Assembly: GCA_900323505.1 (NCBI GenBank)
Contig: OOIN01000042.1
Location: forward strand, 186,001 to 250,000
Reading direction: 5' to 3'
Source: Ustilago trichophora
Lineage: Eukaryota > Basidiomycota > Ustilaginomycetes > Ustilaginales > Ustilaginaceae
Length of the DNA: 64,000 nt
Under the pieces are notes generated by a model. The model had not been told where the DNA came from, did not search any database, and saw nothing but the letters and a program-made list of their open reading frames with translations. This document shows positions 20,699 to 29,977 of the stretch, piece after piece. Position numbers and translations under genes: made by a program. Numbering within the stretch: the stretch's first letter is position 1; each line of letters begins with the position of its first letter.

Positions 20699-22279
20699 CT
20701 AGCCCGACAGGGAGGGGAGACGGGACTTGAACTCAATCAGAAAGACAGAAGGAACACTTACCGATGAGTAGGTGACGCTCTTGTGCGGGTTCGAGGGACG
20801 CGAGAACGAGACCGAGTAGGCGGCAAGGGCCTTCATCTTCTTGAGGTTGGCCTCGGTGTAAGGAGGGTATCGCGACGACATGACCACTTCGATGATCTTG
20901 CCGAGGATGCCGGTGGAAGGAGCGTCCAGACTGGCACGCTGGTGGCTGAACTGGTCGAACGAAGCCTTTCCGTGATAGTTGCCGTAACCCGAGGGACCGG
21001 TACCACCAAAGGGAAGAGCATCGACGGCAAAGTGAAGCAGAGTGTCACCCTGAACACAGGCACCGGAACGAGTGTTGTCAAAAAAGTAGTCCTTGACCTT
21101 CTTGTCACCGGCAAAGAGGTAGAGGGCCAGAGGCTGGTCGCGCGAGTTGATAAACTCGACAGCAGACTTGACATCCCTGACGGGCACAATGGGGAGCAAA
21201 GGACCAAAGATCTCGCCAGCCATGACGGGGTCGTCGACCTTGACGTCCGAGATGACGGTGGGAGGAAGGAACTTGGAGTTCTCGTCACCCTCACCACCAA
21301 GGACGACCTTGCCCTTGGTACCGGTCAACATGGCGGTGAGACGCTTCCAATGACCAGTGTTGATGATGCGGGCGTAGCTCTCCGAGTTGTTGACGCCACC
21401 CTGCATTTCGGGATAGAAACGCTCGTAGGCCTTTTTGAGCTCGGCGACAAACTTGTCCTGAAGCTCGTGGGGGATGAGGACGTAGTCGGGGGCGATGCAA
21501 GTCTGACCACAGTTGAAAGCCTTACCCCAGAGGATTCGGTGGGCGGCGATGCTGAGGTCGGCGCTCTTGTCGACGTAGACGGGCGACTTGCCACCGAGTT
21601 CGAGGGTGGTGGGGCAGAGCCACTTGGCCGCCTTTTCGGCAATGATGCGACCGACGGTACCGTTACCAGTGTAGAAGATGTGCTCGAATCGCTGGTCGAG
21701 AACGGCGGTGGTCTCGGGGATACCACCATTGACGATGCGGTAGCACTCGGGGTCGAGGTACTTGTTCCAAAGGTCGGCGAGCAGCTTTGCAGTATGGCTG
21801 GCGACTTCGGAGGGCTTGAGGATGACGGTGTTACCGGCAGCGATGGCACCGATGACAGGCCCAACCTGGACGGTGACGGGGTAGTTCCAAGCACCGAGAA
21901 CGAGGACGGTTCCCTTGGGCTCGGACCGGATCTTGGCACCGTGCATAGCCCAGGCGGCACCGGCCCAAGGCTTGGAGGGCTTGGCCCACTTGTCGAGCTT
22001 GTTGAGGGTCTCTACGATCTCGTTGGTGGTGCCCATGAGCTCTGCAAAGATGGTCTCGAAACGGGAACGACCAAGATCCTTCTGGAGTGACTTGATAAAG
22101 TCATCCTGGTGGTCCTTGAACATGTAGGCGAGCTGCTTGAGCTGGTTCTTTCGGTACTCGATGGAGCGAGTCTTGCCGGTCAAGAAGGCGCGACGAAGGT
22201 CGGAGACGATGTTTGGAATGTCATCGATGGGAGTGTACTGAAGGCCAGCTTCGGTGGCGGCGGTGGCAGCGGCAGCCAT
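20699..22279 (-). CDS. Class 3 (fatty) aldehyde dehydrogenase
   Basis: The ATG at 22279 gives 526 residues if read unspliced to the TAG at 20699-20701. ALDH3 features are all present: G-A-W-N-Y-P-V near residue 130, K-P-S-E nearby, the general-base Glu in L-E-L-G-G-K-S-P near 225, and the catalytic Cys in N-C-G-Q-T-C-I-A-P-D-Y near 260, followed by P-F-G-G-T-G-P-S-G-Y-G. These enzymes oxidise long-chain aldehydes to acids with NAD(P); yeast Hfd1 is the nearest well-known relative. Strong C-ending codon use suggests high expression. At the 3' end a consensus donor (GTAAGT, from 20761) and an acceptor TAG that is also the stop codon bracket a possible 63-nt intron. Removing it would read through to 20129 with unfamiliar sequence. 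The true C-terminus is therefore uncertain. Confidence 0.9.
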   Translation of the reverse strand: MAAAATAATEAGLQYTPIDDIPNIVSDLRRAFLTGKTRSIEYRKNQLKQLAYMFKDHQDDFIKSLQKDLGRSRFETIFAELMGTTNEIVETLNKLDKWAKPSKPWAGAAWAMHGAKIRSEPKGTVLVLGAWNYPVTVQVGPVIGAIAAGNTVILKPSEVASHTAKLLADLWNKYLDPECYRIVNGGIPETTAVLDQRFEHIFYTGNGTVGRIIAEKAAKWLCPTTLELGGKSPVYVDKSADLSIAAHRILWGKAFNCGQTCIAPDYVLIPHELQDKFVAELKKAYERFYPEMQGGVNNSESYARIINTGHWKRLTAMLTGTKGKVVLGGEGDENSKFLPPTVISDVKVDDPVMAGEIFGPLLPIVPVRDVKSAVEFINSRDQPLALYLFAGDKKVKDYFFDNTRSGACVQGDTLLHFAVDALPFGGTGPSGYGNYHGKASFDQFSHQRASLDAPSTGILGKIIEVVMSSRYPPYTEANLKKMKALAAYSVSFSRPSNPHKSVTYSSVSVPSVFLIEFKSRLPSLSG

Positions 22280-23828
22280 TTTGAGAAATAGAATTCAAGC
22301 GAAGAGCAAAGGGTGGTGGTTGTGTAAAAGACGAAAGCGATGCGAGATTGATGTACTGTCGAGTATAGCAAGACGAATCCGGTCGCTATGTTGCAGGATG
22401 ATGTAGATGGCGATGGAGGTGATGAAAGATGATGGGAGTGGTAAGAGATGAATGACTGATGGATTGTGTGGGGACCTATGATTGGGCAAGACAAGGTCCA
22501 AGCGGGGGGCGGCAACAGCAGCAACAGCAGCAACAGCTGCGGAGGCTTAGTACAGTAGCAGCAGCGGCGGTCGAGGCGGCGGCGCTTTTACTTTGAATGC
22601 ATAAAATTGCCGGCAAATGTGCTTTCAGAAGGCAGATTTTGACAGGAAAATCCACCAAAAAATAAATAAAAAATCAAGAGCTTGGATCGCCGCCCCGCAC
22701 AACAAAGCACACAAGGCAATCGGAGAGTCTAAGTCTGTCTCTCTCTCTTTCTCTCTCTCTCTCTCTCCCCCTCTGTGTCTGTCAAAAAGCGGAACTCTGG
22801 TCTAGGTTACGCTGGCTAAGCAGTAGATTGCAAGAACTGAATTGGATTGGATTGTGTGGCTTGACACGCTGCTCTGACGGTCATTCCGCTTGTGCGCCGC
22901 GTTGCTCTGTGTGTGTGTGTGTGTCACACTTGATCCCCACACTCTTGTTGAAAATCACTAGGTGACACGCCACACTAATCGACCGTATAGAGATAGAGAC
23001 CAGGACAGCCGAGTCCATAACCGAGTTTCGAGTCGGACACTTCATTGAACAAGAATGTAAGCCTAAGCTCAAAGTACCGAACCGTATGTTTACGTATGTT
23101 TATGTTGGCCCGCTTACAGAGAGTGCACAGAGCATGTGTGTGCGTGTGTGTGCGTGTGTGTGTGTGTGTGTGTGGATGGAGATTGTATCATGTTACGAGC
23201 CACGCTTAGAATACTACTGTATGCAAGGGTGTCATGCCATCCCCAAGTTATATCTGGGCAGATGGTTAGTAAGAGAGAGAGAGAGAGAGAGAGGTTACCA
23301 CCGTCTGTCTGCCTGCCAAATTTCAAGAAGATCTCGCAATGAATATACACATGCAGGCAAGAGTCGCGTCCTTTTGGTGTTTCACAGGCCAGTTTGAGTG
23401 GCATTCCAGCGTATATCGCCTTTTTTTCTTTTCTTTCCCTTTTTCCCCGCTGTTTTCTGAGTGTCAGAGCCTCGTGTCTACGAGAACTCCATTTTGCCGC
23501 CATCAACCATCGGCACGTCCGAATGCGCTCTCCTGACGTTGATCTCGTAGCACAAAATCGCTGCTCTGTTCAACAGCTGATGGAGGGTTTGACTGACTGT
23601 CATCCCAACCCTCGGTGCTTTGGCATCTATTTGTGCAGTCAGCGTAGAACGGATGTTCCGAAACATCACATGACTACATACCCCGTCACACAAAACAAGG
23701 TTGTCATGACCCGTCAGCTAACTTGTCTTTCATGATTTTGCACCGTGCACCTCGTCTACAGTAGTTCAACTACCGAATGGGATGCTCAGCTCAGATGGCA
23801 AATTGCGGGGAGGTTGGCCCGTCTCTCC

Positions 23829-23864
<36 letters not shown>

Positions 23865-24810
23865 GAACGACGCCACATACAAAGGTCTCGGAGCGGTGTT
23901 GCCGAATGCAAAAATATCGGATTCCGTGTAGGTCAAGCTTCACTGTACGGTACCGCTACAGAGCTGCTTTCGGAAGAGCCGCGGATCCTGATCAATATGG
24001 TCATCCTCAGCTTTAGCGAGGTCAAACTGGTTCCCCTCAGAGAGCGAGGCGAGAATTGATGGTGGTCAGTGTTAGGTCGCAACCATAAGCATGCTGTCGA
24101 AAAATTTGGATTGCCAAAATGTGGAGGGCGAAAAAAACAGCTCTGTTGTTTCCGAAAGGATCACACGAGTGTGAGTGAGTGACGGTGCGTGCGCAGCTGA
24201 GAAAAGGCCAAGGGAGAGAGTGTGGACTAACTTATGGCCTGACAAAATTTCAAAACGTGATTCAGGGTCCATCTGCAGTGCAGCTTTTGGTTGATGCTGC
24301 TGCTGCTGTTGCTGCATGTGCGTCCATTGTCCGCCAAAAAGGGGTCCAGTGCTGCAATCACATACACCTGCTACACTCTCGGCGGAAGTCAAAAATACAG
24401 CCTCTGACCGTTGCATGCTCTGCATCGGGTTGGGAGCATTTCATCTCGAGGTTGTTGGTGGGACTGTATGTGTGTTGTATGAGAGACCGAGTCGGATGAG
24501 AACCGAGAGCAGCAAAGAAAGCAAAGCGTGGGATTTGCTCACTCCTGTTCAAGTGCGGAATCATTCCGAATGCTTTTTGAATGCTTTCACTTTGGTCTGC
24601 GCCCACTCCACTTTGCCATCCTGATCACTTCCATCCTGCTCAAGAGCCAACTCTGTTCAATCGATCGGCTCAACTCCGTCTCTTGCTATCAACAAGCTCG
24701 GATACAGCCTTCCACCGCACAAACTGACGAGCCATCCGGCCAAAGTCAAATCTGGAATCAAGCTCAGCTTTTGCTTTGTGACGATTAATTGGTAAGAGCA
24801 GTACTACAAG
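22280..24810. other. Divergent intergenic region with microsatellites
   Basis: 2.5 kb between the divergent aldehyde dehydrogenase and BTB genes, with no gene recognised. It contains GCA/GCAGCGG triplets (22510-22590), CT dinucleotides (22738-22768), GT repeats (22908-22923 and 23132-23173), a GA run (23272-23293), a CT run (23823-23862) and a CTG-rich patch (24295-24315). Confidence 0.6.
23132..23173. repeat. GT dinucleotide microsatellite
   Basis: An imperfect (TG)n run with interspersed CG steps. It can form Z-DNA in principle. It lies in the ALDH/BTB intergenic region. Confidence 0.85.
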
Positions 24811-27800
24811 ATGGCCACAAGCTCAACCAACGACGGCGCTTCCGAAGCGGATCGCATCGCAACTGCTTCCTCAACCACAAACTCAGCCATGCAAACTTCG
24901 ACTGAGGCTGCTACTGCTGTTGCGCCTTCTCCATCTGCAAATAGCTCTCCAAGTGATCAGGCGGCGACACCTGCCAACCAGCCCCCTTCCAACTCTGCTA
25001 CCACAACCACCGCCATCCAGTCTCAAGCTACAGTCTCTCCAGCTCAGAATGCGCTGCCTTTGTCGTCATCTTCCAACACGCAATCAGCAAATGCATCCAC
25101 ATCCACATCCACATCCACATCCACATCCATTCCGTCCACCACTGTCTCGATGCTACCTCGCAGCACTGCATCAAGCAGCGCTGCCTCCTCTTCCACTCCG
25201 GCCTCAACCTCCAGCTCAGGTGCTGCCACTCCCACCACCAGGCAATATGCCACTACCAACTCGACTCACTTGGCCTCGCCAGCTAGAGCTTCATCTAGCC
25301 TGGCTCAATACCACACACATCTCGCTACTCGAGGCCGCCGTATCAGCCAGCATAACCCTACCTCGAGATCTCGCTTCACCTCTGCTGCCGCAGCTATGGC
25401 TTCCACCGACAATTCCAATACTGTCCCGTCCATCTTTGGCTACTACTCTCACGATGCCAGCGCCGTCAATCCAGCCAATCCAGCCAATGCCTCTACCCAG
25501 CGCGACTACGGCCCTGGATGGCGTGTAGTACAGGCAACAAACCAACCCGCAGCCTCTCGCTCCACTGGCCCAGTTCGAATCGATCGCTCTTTCCTCGCTT
25601 CTCCCAATTCCAGCCCTCGTGTCGGCTCGCTAAGCTTCTATCCCCATGCAGCTCATTCACGCCCCTCTTGGGACAATTCCACTACCCTCGGCACCGCTTA
25701 TCGCCCCACACAGTCACAGCAAGACCACACGGCCGCTGCCTATTCTACTTCGACAAGTAACAGCACCGACTCGAGCTTTTTGCCTTCCTCTCTTCCCGCT
25801 CCCCAGCCCACATTCGAAGAGACGACCACCATTTCCTTCACCTGGACCATTCGCGATCTGCATCTCCTCCGCGAAGAAGTTGAACTCACTCCACCACCCT
25901 CTGAAGGTGGCCGATCCGTCAGTGCTGGCGCTGGCAAAAGCGATGTTTGGACCAATCAACCCGTTTTCGGTGACAATAAATGGAAGCTCGAGTTGGTACG
26001 TACAACCCGTCCTCTCGCAGACGATGAACAAGATACTCCCGCCAACCTCCACAACAATACGGAAGACGAAGCCATGTCCGAATCCGTCTCCAGCGTCGAA
26101 CCAATAGCTGTCCAAAGCAGCAGTGGTAATTCCGATGCCGACAGTAGCCCACGCCACACCATCACCATCCTTTCCGTCTATTTGACTGCGCTCGTCCTCG
26201 ACTATACCCACGCCAATGTCGAGATCCCCTCTTCCATCATGATTGGTCTGCGTCCCCTCCGGGCTGCTGTGGGAAGACGAGGCGCTGAAAACGCAGGCTA
26301 TCTGTGGCGACGATTCTACGATTACACCTTCCAAAAAGAGGCCGATCTCTTCACCTGCCACGACCTGCCCAGCGTATCCGAGATGTTGCAGGATGTTAAT
26401 GTCGCACGCGATGATGCCATCGCACTCACTATCCAGCTTGGGCTCGGTCCCGGATATTCGCGTGGTCGATCTGGACTGCTCGACGACAACGCCGTCACTC
26501 GGATCCCTGTGGAAGTCGACGGTCACCATCTCGTTCCAAGGGCTGTCATTAATTCACTCGGCGGTCTCCTCGACGATGCCAACACCGGTGATGTCCGCAT
26601 CATAGTGCGCGAAAGGGGTATGATGCTGCCATCCGACAGTGCTTCCATGTCCGACCTCGCTCATCTTGACACGACGCTCACCGAGAATCATGGACGTGTG
26701 GTGCCGTACCCGATTGGATCCAGCTGCCCCACTGCATCTGGCGAGCCTACAGATGTTGAAGCTGATGCACTGAACTCGATTGAAGATGATCCAGACCGCA
26801 TCTTTGTGCGCGATCGCGTTCTGTGGGCACACGCCAGCGTACTCAAGAGCCGCAGCGACTACTTCCAGACCATGCTCGCCTCTGACTTTAGCGAGGGCAT
26901 CGGTCGCAGCTTCGGGGCTGATGGTAGCGGTTCTGCTGTTAATCGCAATGTTCGCACTCTTCGTATCCCAGATGCAGACTTTGTGACTGCATACTGGTTC
27001 TTGCACTACCTCTATACCGATGACATTCAATTTGCCGACAAGGAAGACGTCCGCAGTGCTGTTCTCGACGAAGAGTGGGCTAAAGGCGCCGATCTTGGCT
27101 ACCTTACAGCAGGGTCGTCGAGTGGCGAGACAGGCGCTGAAGGCTTCCGCAGCAATATGTTGATCGATTGGACACCCATCTCGCAGCTCAAGGCCTTTGA
27201 CGATCTCGAGATAGAAGAAACCGAAGCGAGTCGTGCGAATTCAGGATATTCAATGTCACGCGGTCAGCCTTCCTCTTCTTCGGTCGATCGACACGATGTC
27301 TCTGGCTCTTTTGTTCTGCAAGGATCCTCGATGCGCGCCGCTGCACCAACATCCAATGTCACCACCTCGGGATCTCTTCGACAGAGGATCAGTCTTGGTG
27401 GAATTGGCGATGCCAGCAGCAGTGTCAATCCCAGCAGCAACGCAAGTACTGCCATTTCCGCCCCCACCTCCCCCTCTGTCTCAGCCGCCCCTCCCACCAC
27501 CGCTACCACCTCCAACAAGCATAACACCACGGACGAAACCTGGTCGACGACCCCACTTTCCGCCGAACCTTGCCGAACTTCTTGTTTTGATCCACACTTT
27601 CATCCCACGTCCCATCCTGGTCCCGCCTCTGCTTTATCGATCTTTAAACTCTCGCATCGCTATCACATGCAAGATTTGTCCAAGCTGGCCTCGCTCCACA
27701 TTATCGCCACCTTGACCCCGCATTCGGCTTTCCCAATGTTGCTGGCTACGTCGATGTATGACGAGTTGCATACGCGGATCAAGACGTATGTGTATCAGCA

Positions 27801-27942
27801 TTGGCATCTCGTCTCGCACACAAAAGAATTCGAGAGATGCTGCGACGAGGTTAGTGTAGGTTTATGGGGCAGTGATGCGGGTAAGACGATGAGGGCTTTT
27901 GTTAGGAGTTTGATTTCGCCTTTGAGAGCGTTTCAGAGTTGA
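24811..27942 (+). CDS. Large MATH/BTB-like domain protein
   Basis: The ATG at 24811 gives 1,043 residues without introns. The first roughly 330 residues are Ser/Thr/Ala/Pro-rich, including six Ser-Thr dipeptides coded by CATCCA repeats near 25100, and look disordered. From about 337 a segment beginning T-T-I-S-F-T-W-T-I-R-D resembles the first strand of a MATH domain, broken by polar inserts. A BTB/POZ core starts at about 663 (I-F-V-R-D-R-V-L-W-A-H-A-S-V-L-K-S-R-S-D-Y-F) and runs through L-H-Y-L-Y-T-D. A 130-residue Ser-rich insert separates it from the final helices (about 940-1043; L-S-H-R-Y-H-M-Q-D-L-S-K-L-A). Such SPOP/RDX-like proteins are adaptors of Cullin-3 ubiquitin ligases. That role is family knowledge and the substrate is unknown. 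The 5' half uses C-ending codons, while the last 150 bases are G/T-rich. Confidence 0.75.
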   Translation: MATSSTNDGASEADRIATASSTTNSAMQTSTEAATAVAPSPSANSSPSDQAATPANQPPSNSATTTTAIQSQATVSPAQNALPLSSSSNTQSANASTSTSTSTSTSIPSTTVSMLPRSTASSSAASSSTPASTSSSGAATPTTRQYATTNSTHLASPARASSSLAQYHTHLATRGRRISQHNPTSRSRFTSAAAAMASTDNSNTVPSIFGYYSHDASAVNPANPANASTQRDYGPGWRVVQATNQPAASRSTGPVRIDRSFLASPNSSPRVGSLSFYPHAAHSRPSWDNSTTLGTAYRPTQSQQDHTAAAYSTSTSNSTDSSFLPSSLPAPQPTFEETTTISFTWTIRDLHLLREEVELTPPPSEGGRSVSAGAGKSDVWTNQPVFGDNKWKLELVRTTRPLADDEQDTPANLHNNTEDEAMSESVSSVEPIAVQSSSGNSDADSSPRHTITILSVYLTALVLDYTHANVEIPSSIMIGLRPLRAAVGRRGAENAGYLWRRFYDYTFQKEADLFTCHDLPSVSEMLQDVNVARDDAIALTIQLGLGPGYSRGRSGLLDDNAVTRIPVEVDGHHLVPRAVINSLGGLLDDANTGDVRIIVRERGMMLPSDSASMSDLAHLDTTLTENHGRVVPYPIGSSCPTASGEPTDVEADALNSIEDDPDRIFVRDRVLWAHASVLKSRSDYFQTMLASDFSEGIGRSFGADGSGSAVNRNVRTLRIPDADFVTAYWFLHYLYTDDIQFADKEDVRSAVLDEEWAKGADLGYLTAGSSSGETGAEGFRSNMLIDWTPISQLKAFDDLEIEETEASRANSGYSMSRGQPSSSSVDRHDVSGSFVLQGSSMRAAAPTSNVTTSGSLRQRISLGGIGDASSSVNPSSNASTAISAPTSPSVSAAPPTTATTSNKHNTTDETWSTTPLSAEPCRTSCFDPHFHPTSHPGPASALSIFKLSHRYHMQDLSKLASLHIIATLTPHSAFPMLLATSMYDELHTRIKTYVYQHWHLVSHTKEFERCCDEVSVGLWGSDAGKTMRAFVRSLISPLRAFQS

Positions 27943-28342
27943 GGCGGGATATTTTCATATTCAACATGTTGGTGTGTGTGCCATGTGAATTGTTGGATTT
28001 GTAAAAAGGGTGCAGTCACACTGTGAAATGGTATGATGGTGAAAAAGGGTCGAGTTGAGGGAAGCCGTTCGGTCATGGGTTGCATGTTGTTAGGCTACAT
28101 TTTTAAACTTGATTTGTCATCCTTATCATTACGAATGGCTAGATGAGACGACACTGTTTGGATGTTGGGATGGATCTTGAGCTTGACGAGAGAGAGGACA
28201 AGTGAGTGATTGTAATTTAAGTTAGGGTACGATTTGGGTCGGAAAGGTAGGTGTGTTTTTTTTTTTTGGTTGTTGTCTTTGATTGAGAAACGATATCTAC
28301 AATACTGTACATGGCGGCATCAACTTGTGGATGAGATTCTTT
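27943..28342. other. Convergent intergenic spacer
   Basis: 400 nt between two convergent genes, G/T-rich on the plus strand with a T run at 28257-28267 and an ATACTGTAC motif at 28302. No gene was recognised. Confidence 0.6.
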
Positions 28343-29446
28343 TTAGAGTTTCTTAGCTTCACTTAACAAGCCATAATCTTCAGGATTTTGACCAGTAGTA
28401 CCTTTGGTTCTCAACAGCTTCTCCTGGTTGTCAACATTCCGATTAAGATGGGTAAAGCTTTTACCAGAGCCGACAAAGTTTGCAAAGAACCCAGCTACAC
28501 CACGCATTTGAATCTCTTTTTGATCAAGCTTACCACTTGTATCTGCCAATTGCCGATCTTGATCCATCTTCCTAAGTTCTTGAAGCATTAAATTTCGAAC
28601 TTTTTCGCAAAGTTGAGCTGCATCTTCTGCAGTGAGATGTTTAGTCGGAACTGGAGGTAAAACTTTGATTCGGATCGTACCTGATTCGAATCTTGGGGCA
28701 GTCGAGTCAAAGAGACGGTTGTAATTTTCGCAAACGACTGGGATGACAGGAACACCTGCTTGAATTGCCAGATGAAAAGCTCCCTTTTTAAACGGAAGCA
28801 GGTCTGGAGTTGCGAGACCTGATCGGGTACCTTCGGGGAAAATCCATAGGGAGAGTTTTTTACGATTCATAGTCTGTCCCACCTGTTGAAATGCCTTGAT
28901 GCTATCCTTTAAATTTTTGCGGTTGATAAAGACTGCACCGGAAAGGCTCATGAATTGACCCAAAAGGGGAGCGAATTGGAGTTCTTTTTTAGCCATGATC
29001 GATGCATGACCGGGAAAGATTCTACCGAGGTAAAGGATGTCCATTGCGGTTTGATGGTTACCAACGAGAACGGCGGGGGAGGTGGAGGAGAAATGCTCTT
29101 CGCCTTCAACGATGAAACGAATTCCAACAAGAGGGGAGGTGAGACGGTAGAAGGATCGTGCGACGACTTTGTTAATGTTCAAACGTTGACCTGGGATAAG
29201 GGTGAGGAGAAGCGAGACAAAGATTCCCCAAACGGAACAGATGCCCATTCCAGCGATGTAGATGAGCGAGTTGAGATAGAATCGAAGCTTTTGAGAACGT
29301 GGTGAGACAAGGGCGAGAAGGAGCAAGGCACCCGCTGTGAGGGTGGAAAGGGATTTGGAGAGGATCGCCATGATGAGAGCCAAAGAGGTGGTGATTAGGT
29401 GGATGATGAATTGACAAGGGTGTTGAGAAGAAGATGGGGTGGACAT
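28343..29446 (-). CDS. SLC1: 1-acyl-sn-glycerol-3-phosphate acyltransferase (PlsC family)
   Basis: The ATG at 29446 (M-S-T-P-S-S-S) gives 367 residues. The ATG at 29371 (M-A-I-L-S-K-S-L) gives 342 and brings the N-terminus closer to yeast Slc1, so either may be used. Two hydrophobic segments fill roughly the first 100 residues. The acyltransferase block follows: N-H-Q-T-A-M-D (N-H-x4-D catalytic motif) near residue 128, F-I-N-R-K, then F-P-E-G-T-R-S near 200 and V-P-V-I-P-V-V. This is the standard order for enzymes that acylate lysophosphatidic acid to phosphatidic acid in the ER or lipid-droplet membrane. The C-terminal tail is polar, longer than the catalytic core needs, and has no known motif. 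It converges with the BTB gene and is followed upstream by an A-tract. Confidence 0.92.
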   Translation of the reverse strand: MSTPSSSQHPCQFIIHLITTSLALIMAILSKSLSTLTAGALLLLALVSPRSQKLRFYLNSLIYIAGMGICSVWGIFVSLLLTLIPGQRLNINKVVARSFYRLTSPLVGIRFIVEGEEHFSSTSPAVLVGNHQTAMDILYLGRIFPGHASIMAKKELQFAPLLGQFMSLSGAVFINRKNLKDSIKAFQQVGQTMNRKKLSLWIFPEGTRSGLATPDLLPFKKGAFHLAIQAGVPVIPVVCENYNRLFDSTAPRFESGTIRIKVLPPVPTKHLTAEDAAQLCEKVRNLMLQELRKMDQDRQLADTSGKLDQKEIQMRGVAGFFANFVGSGKSFTHLNRNVDNQEKLLRTKGTTGQNPEDYGLLSEAKKL

Positions 29447-29766
29447 ATGTGCCCAAACCGTTTCAAGGGGAGAAGTGGTGATGGAGGAAAAGATGGAAAA
29501 AAAGAGAGATGAGATGATGGTTGTGAAACGCACGGTCAAATTCCCACAACGCAAAAAAAATCGAGTTGCCCGATTGGCCCCAGCGTTCCGATAAACGCAG
29601 CACATACGTTTCGCGCTTCGGTTACATGGCGGGCCGTCAAAAAGCCCTTTCCTTTTTTCACATCTTTTCGGACCAAATCTGGTGTCGAAATGGTGGTAGA
29701 TCTAACACTTTTCTTGTCTTAGATTCGTAGCCATAAAACCACGTCGCAATTCGAAAGCCGAAAGAT

Positions 29767-29802
<36 letters not shown>

Positions 29803-29977
29803 CAAAAATTGTGGCTCTCAAAAAGAAGGGTCTCATTGCTTGCCAACTTCACATCCCCAACCACCGTACGAGATGAAGCTTGACACTGCGACCCTTGGAT
29901 GTAGATGTGTTTTTGATTTCATATACGGTTCTGTACTGCAATCCATGCTAACATGTAAATCCCTATCCACTTGTAAT
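29447..29977. other. Intergenic spacer with long poly-A tract
   Basis: About 530 nt lie between the acyltransferase start and the kinesin stop, both on the minus strand. It contains a 33-nt uninterrupted A run (29768-29800) and other A/T-rich pieces. No gene was seen. No retroelement coding sequence, target-site duplication or 5' structure was seen beside the A run. Confidence 0.6.
29768..29800. repeat. Poly-A mononucleotide run
   Basis: 33 consecutive A residues on the plus strand, the longest homopolymer in the window. It lies upstream of the acyltransferase gene. Confidence 0.95.

Noticed and set aside
20783..22090. 435-codon plus-strand frame opposite the aldehyde dehydrogenase
   Set aside because: Its Gly/Asp/Val/Leu composition is the reverse complement of C-ending codons in the real ALDH gene; no domain.
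23000..23050. tRNA-like sequence with a TTCGAGTC T-arm word
   Set aside because: No matching acceptor stem or anticodon arm could be folded at the right spacing.
29768..29800. Poly-A tail of a retroposed sequence
   Set aside because: No upstream retroelement or processed-gene sequence and no target-site duplication were found; it is treated as a mononucleotide run.
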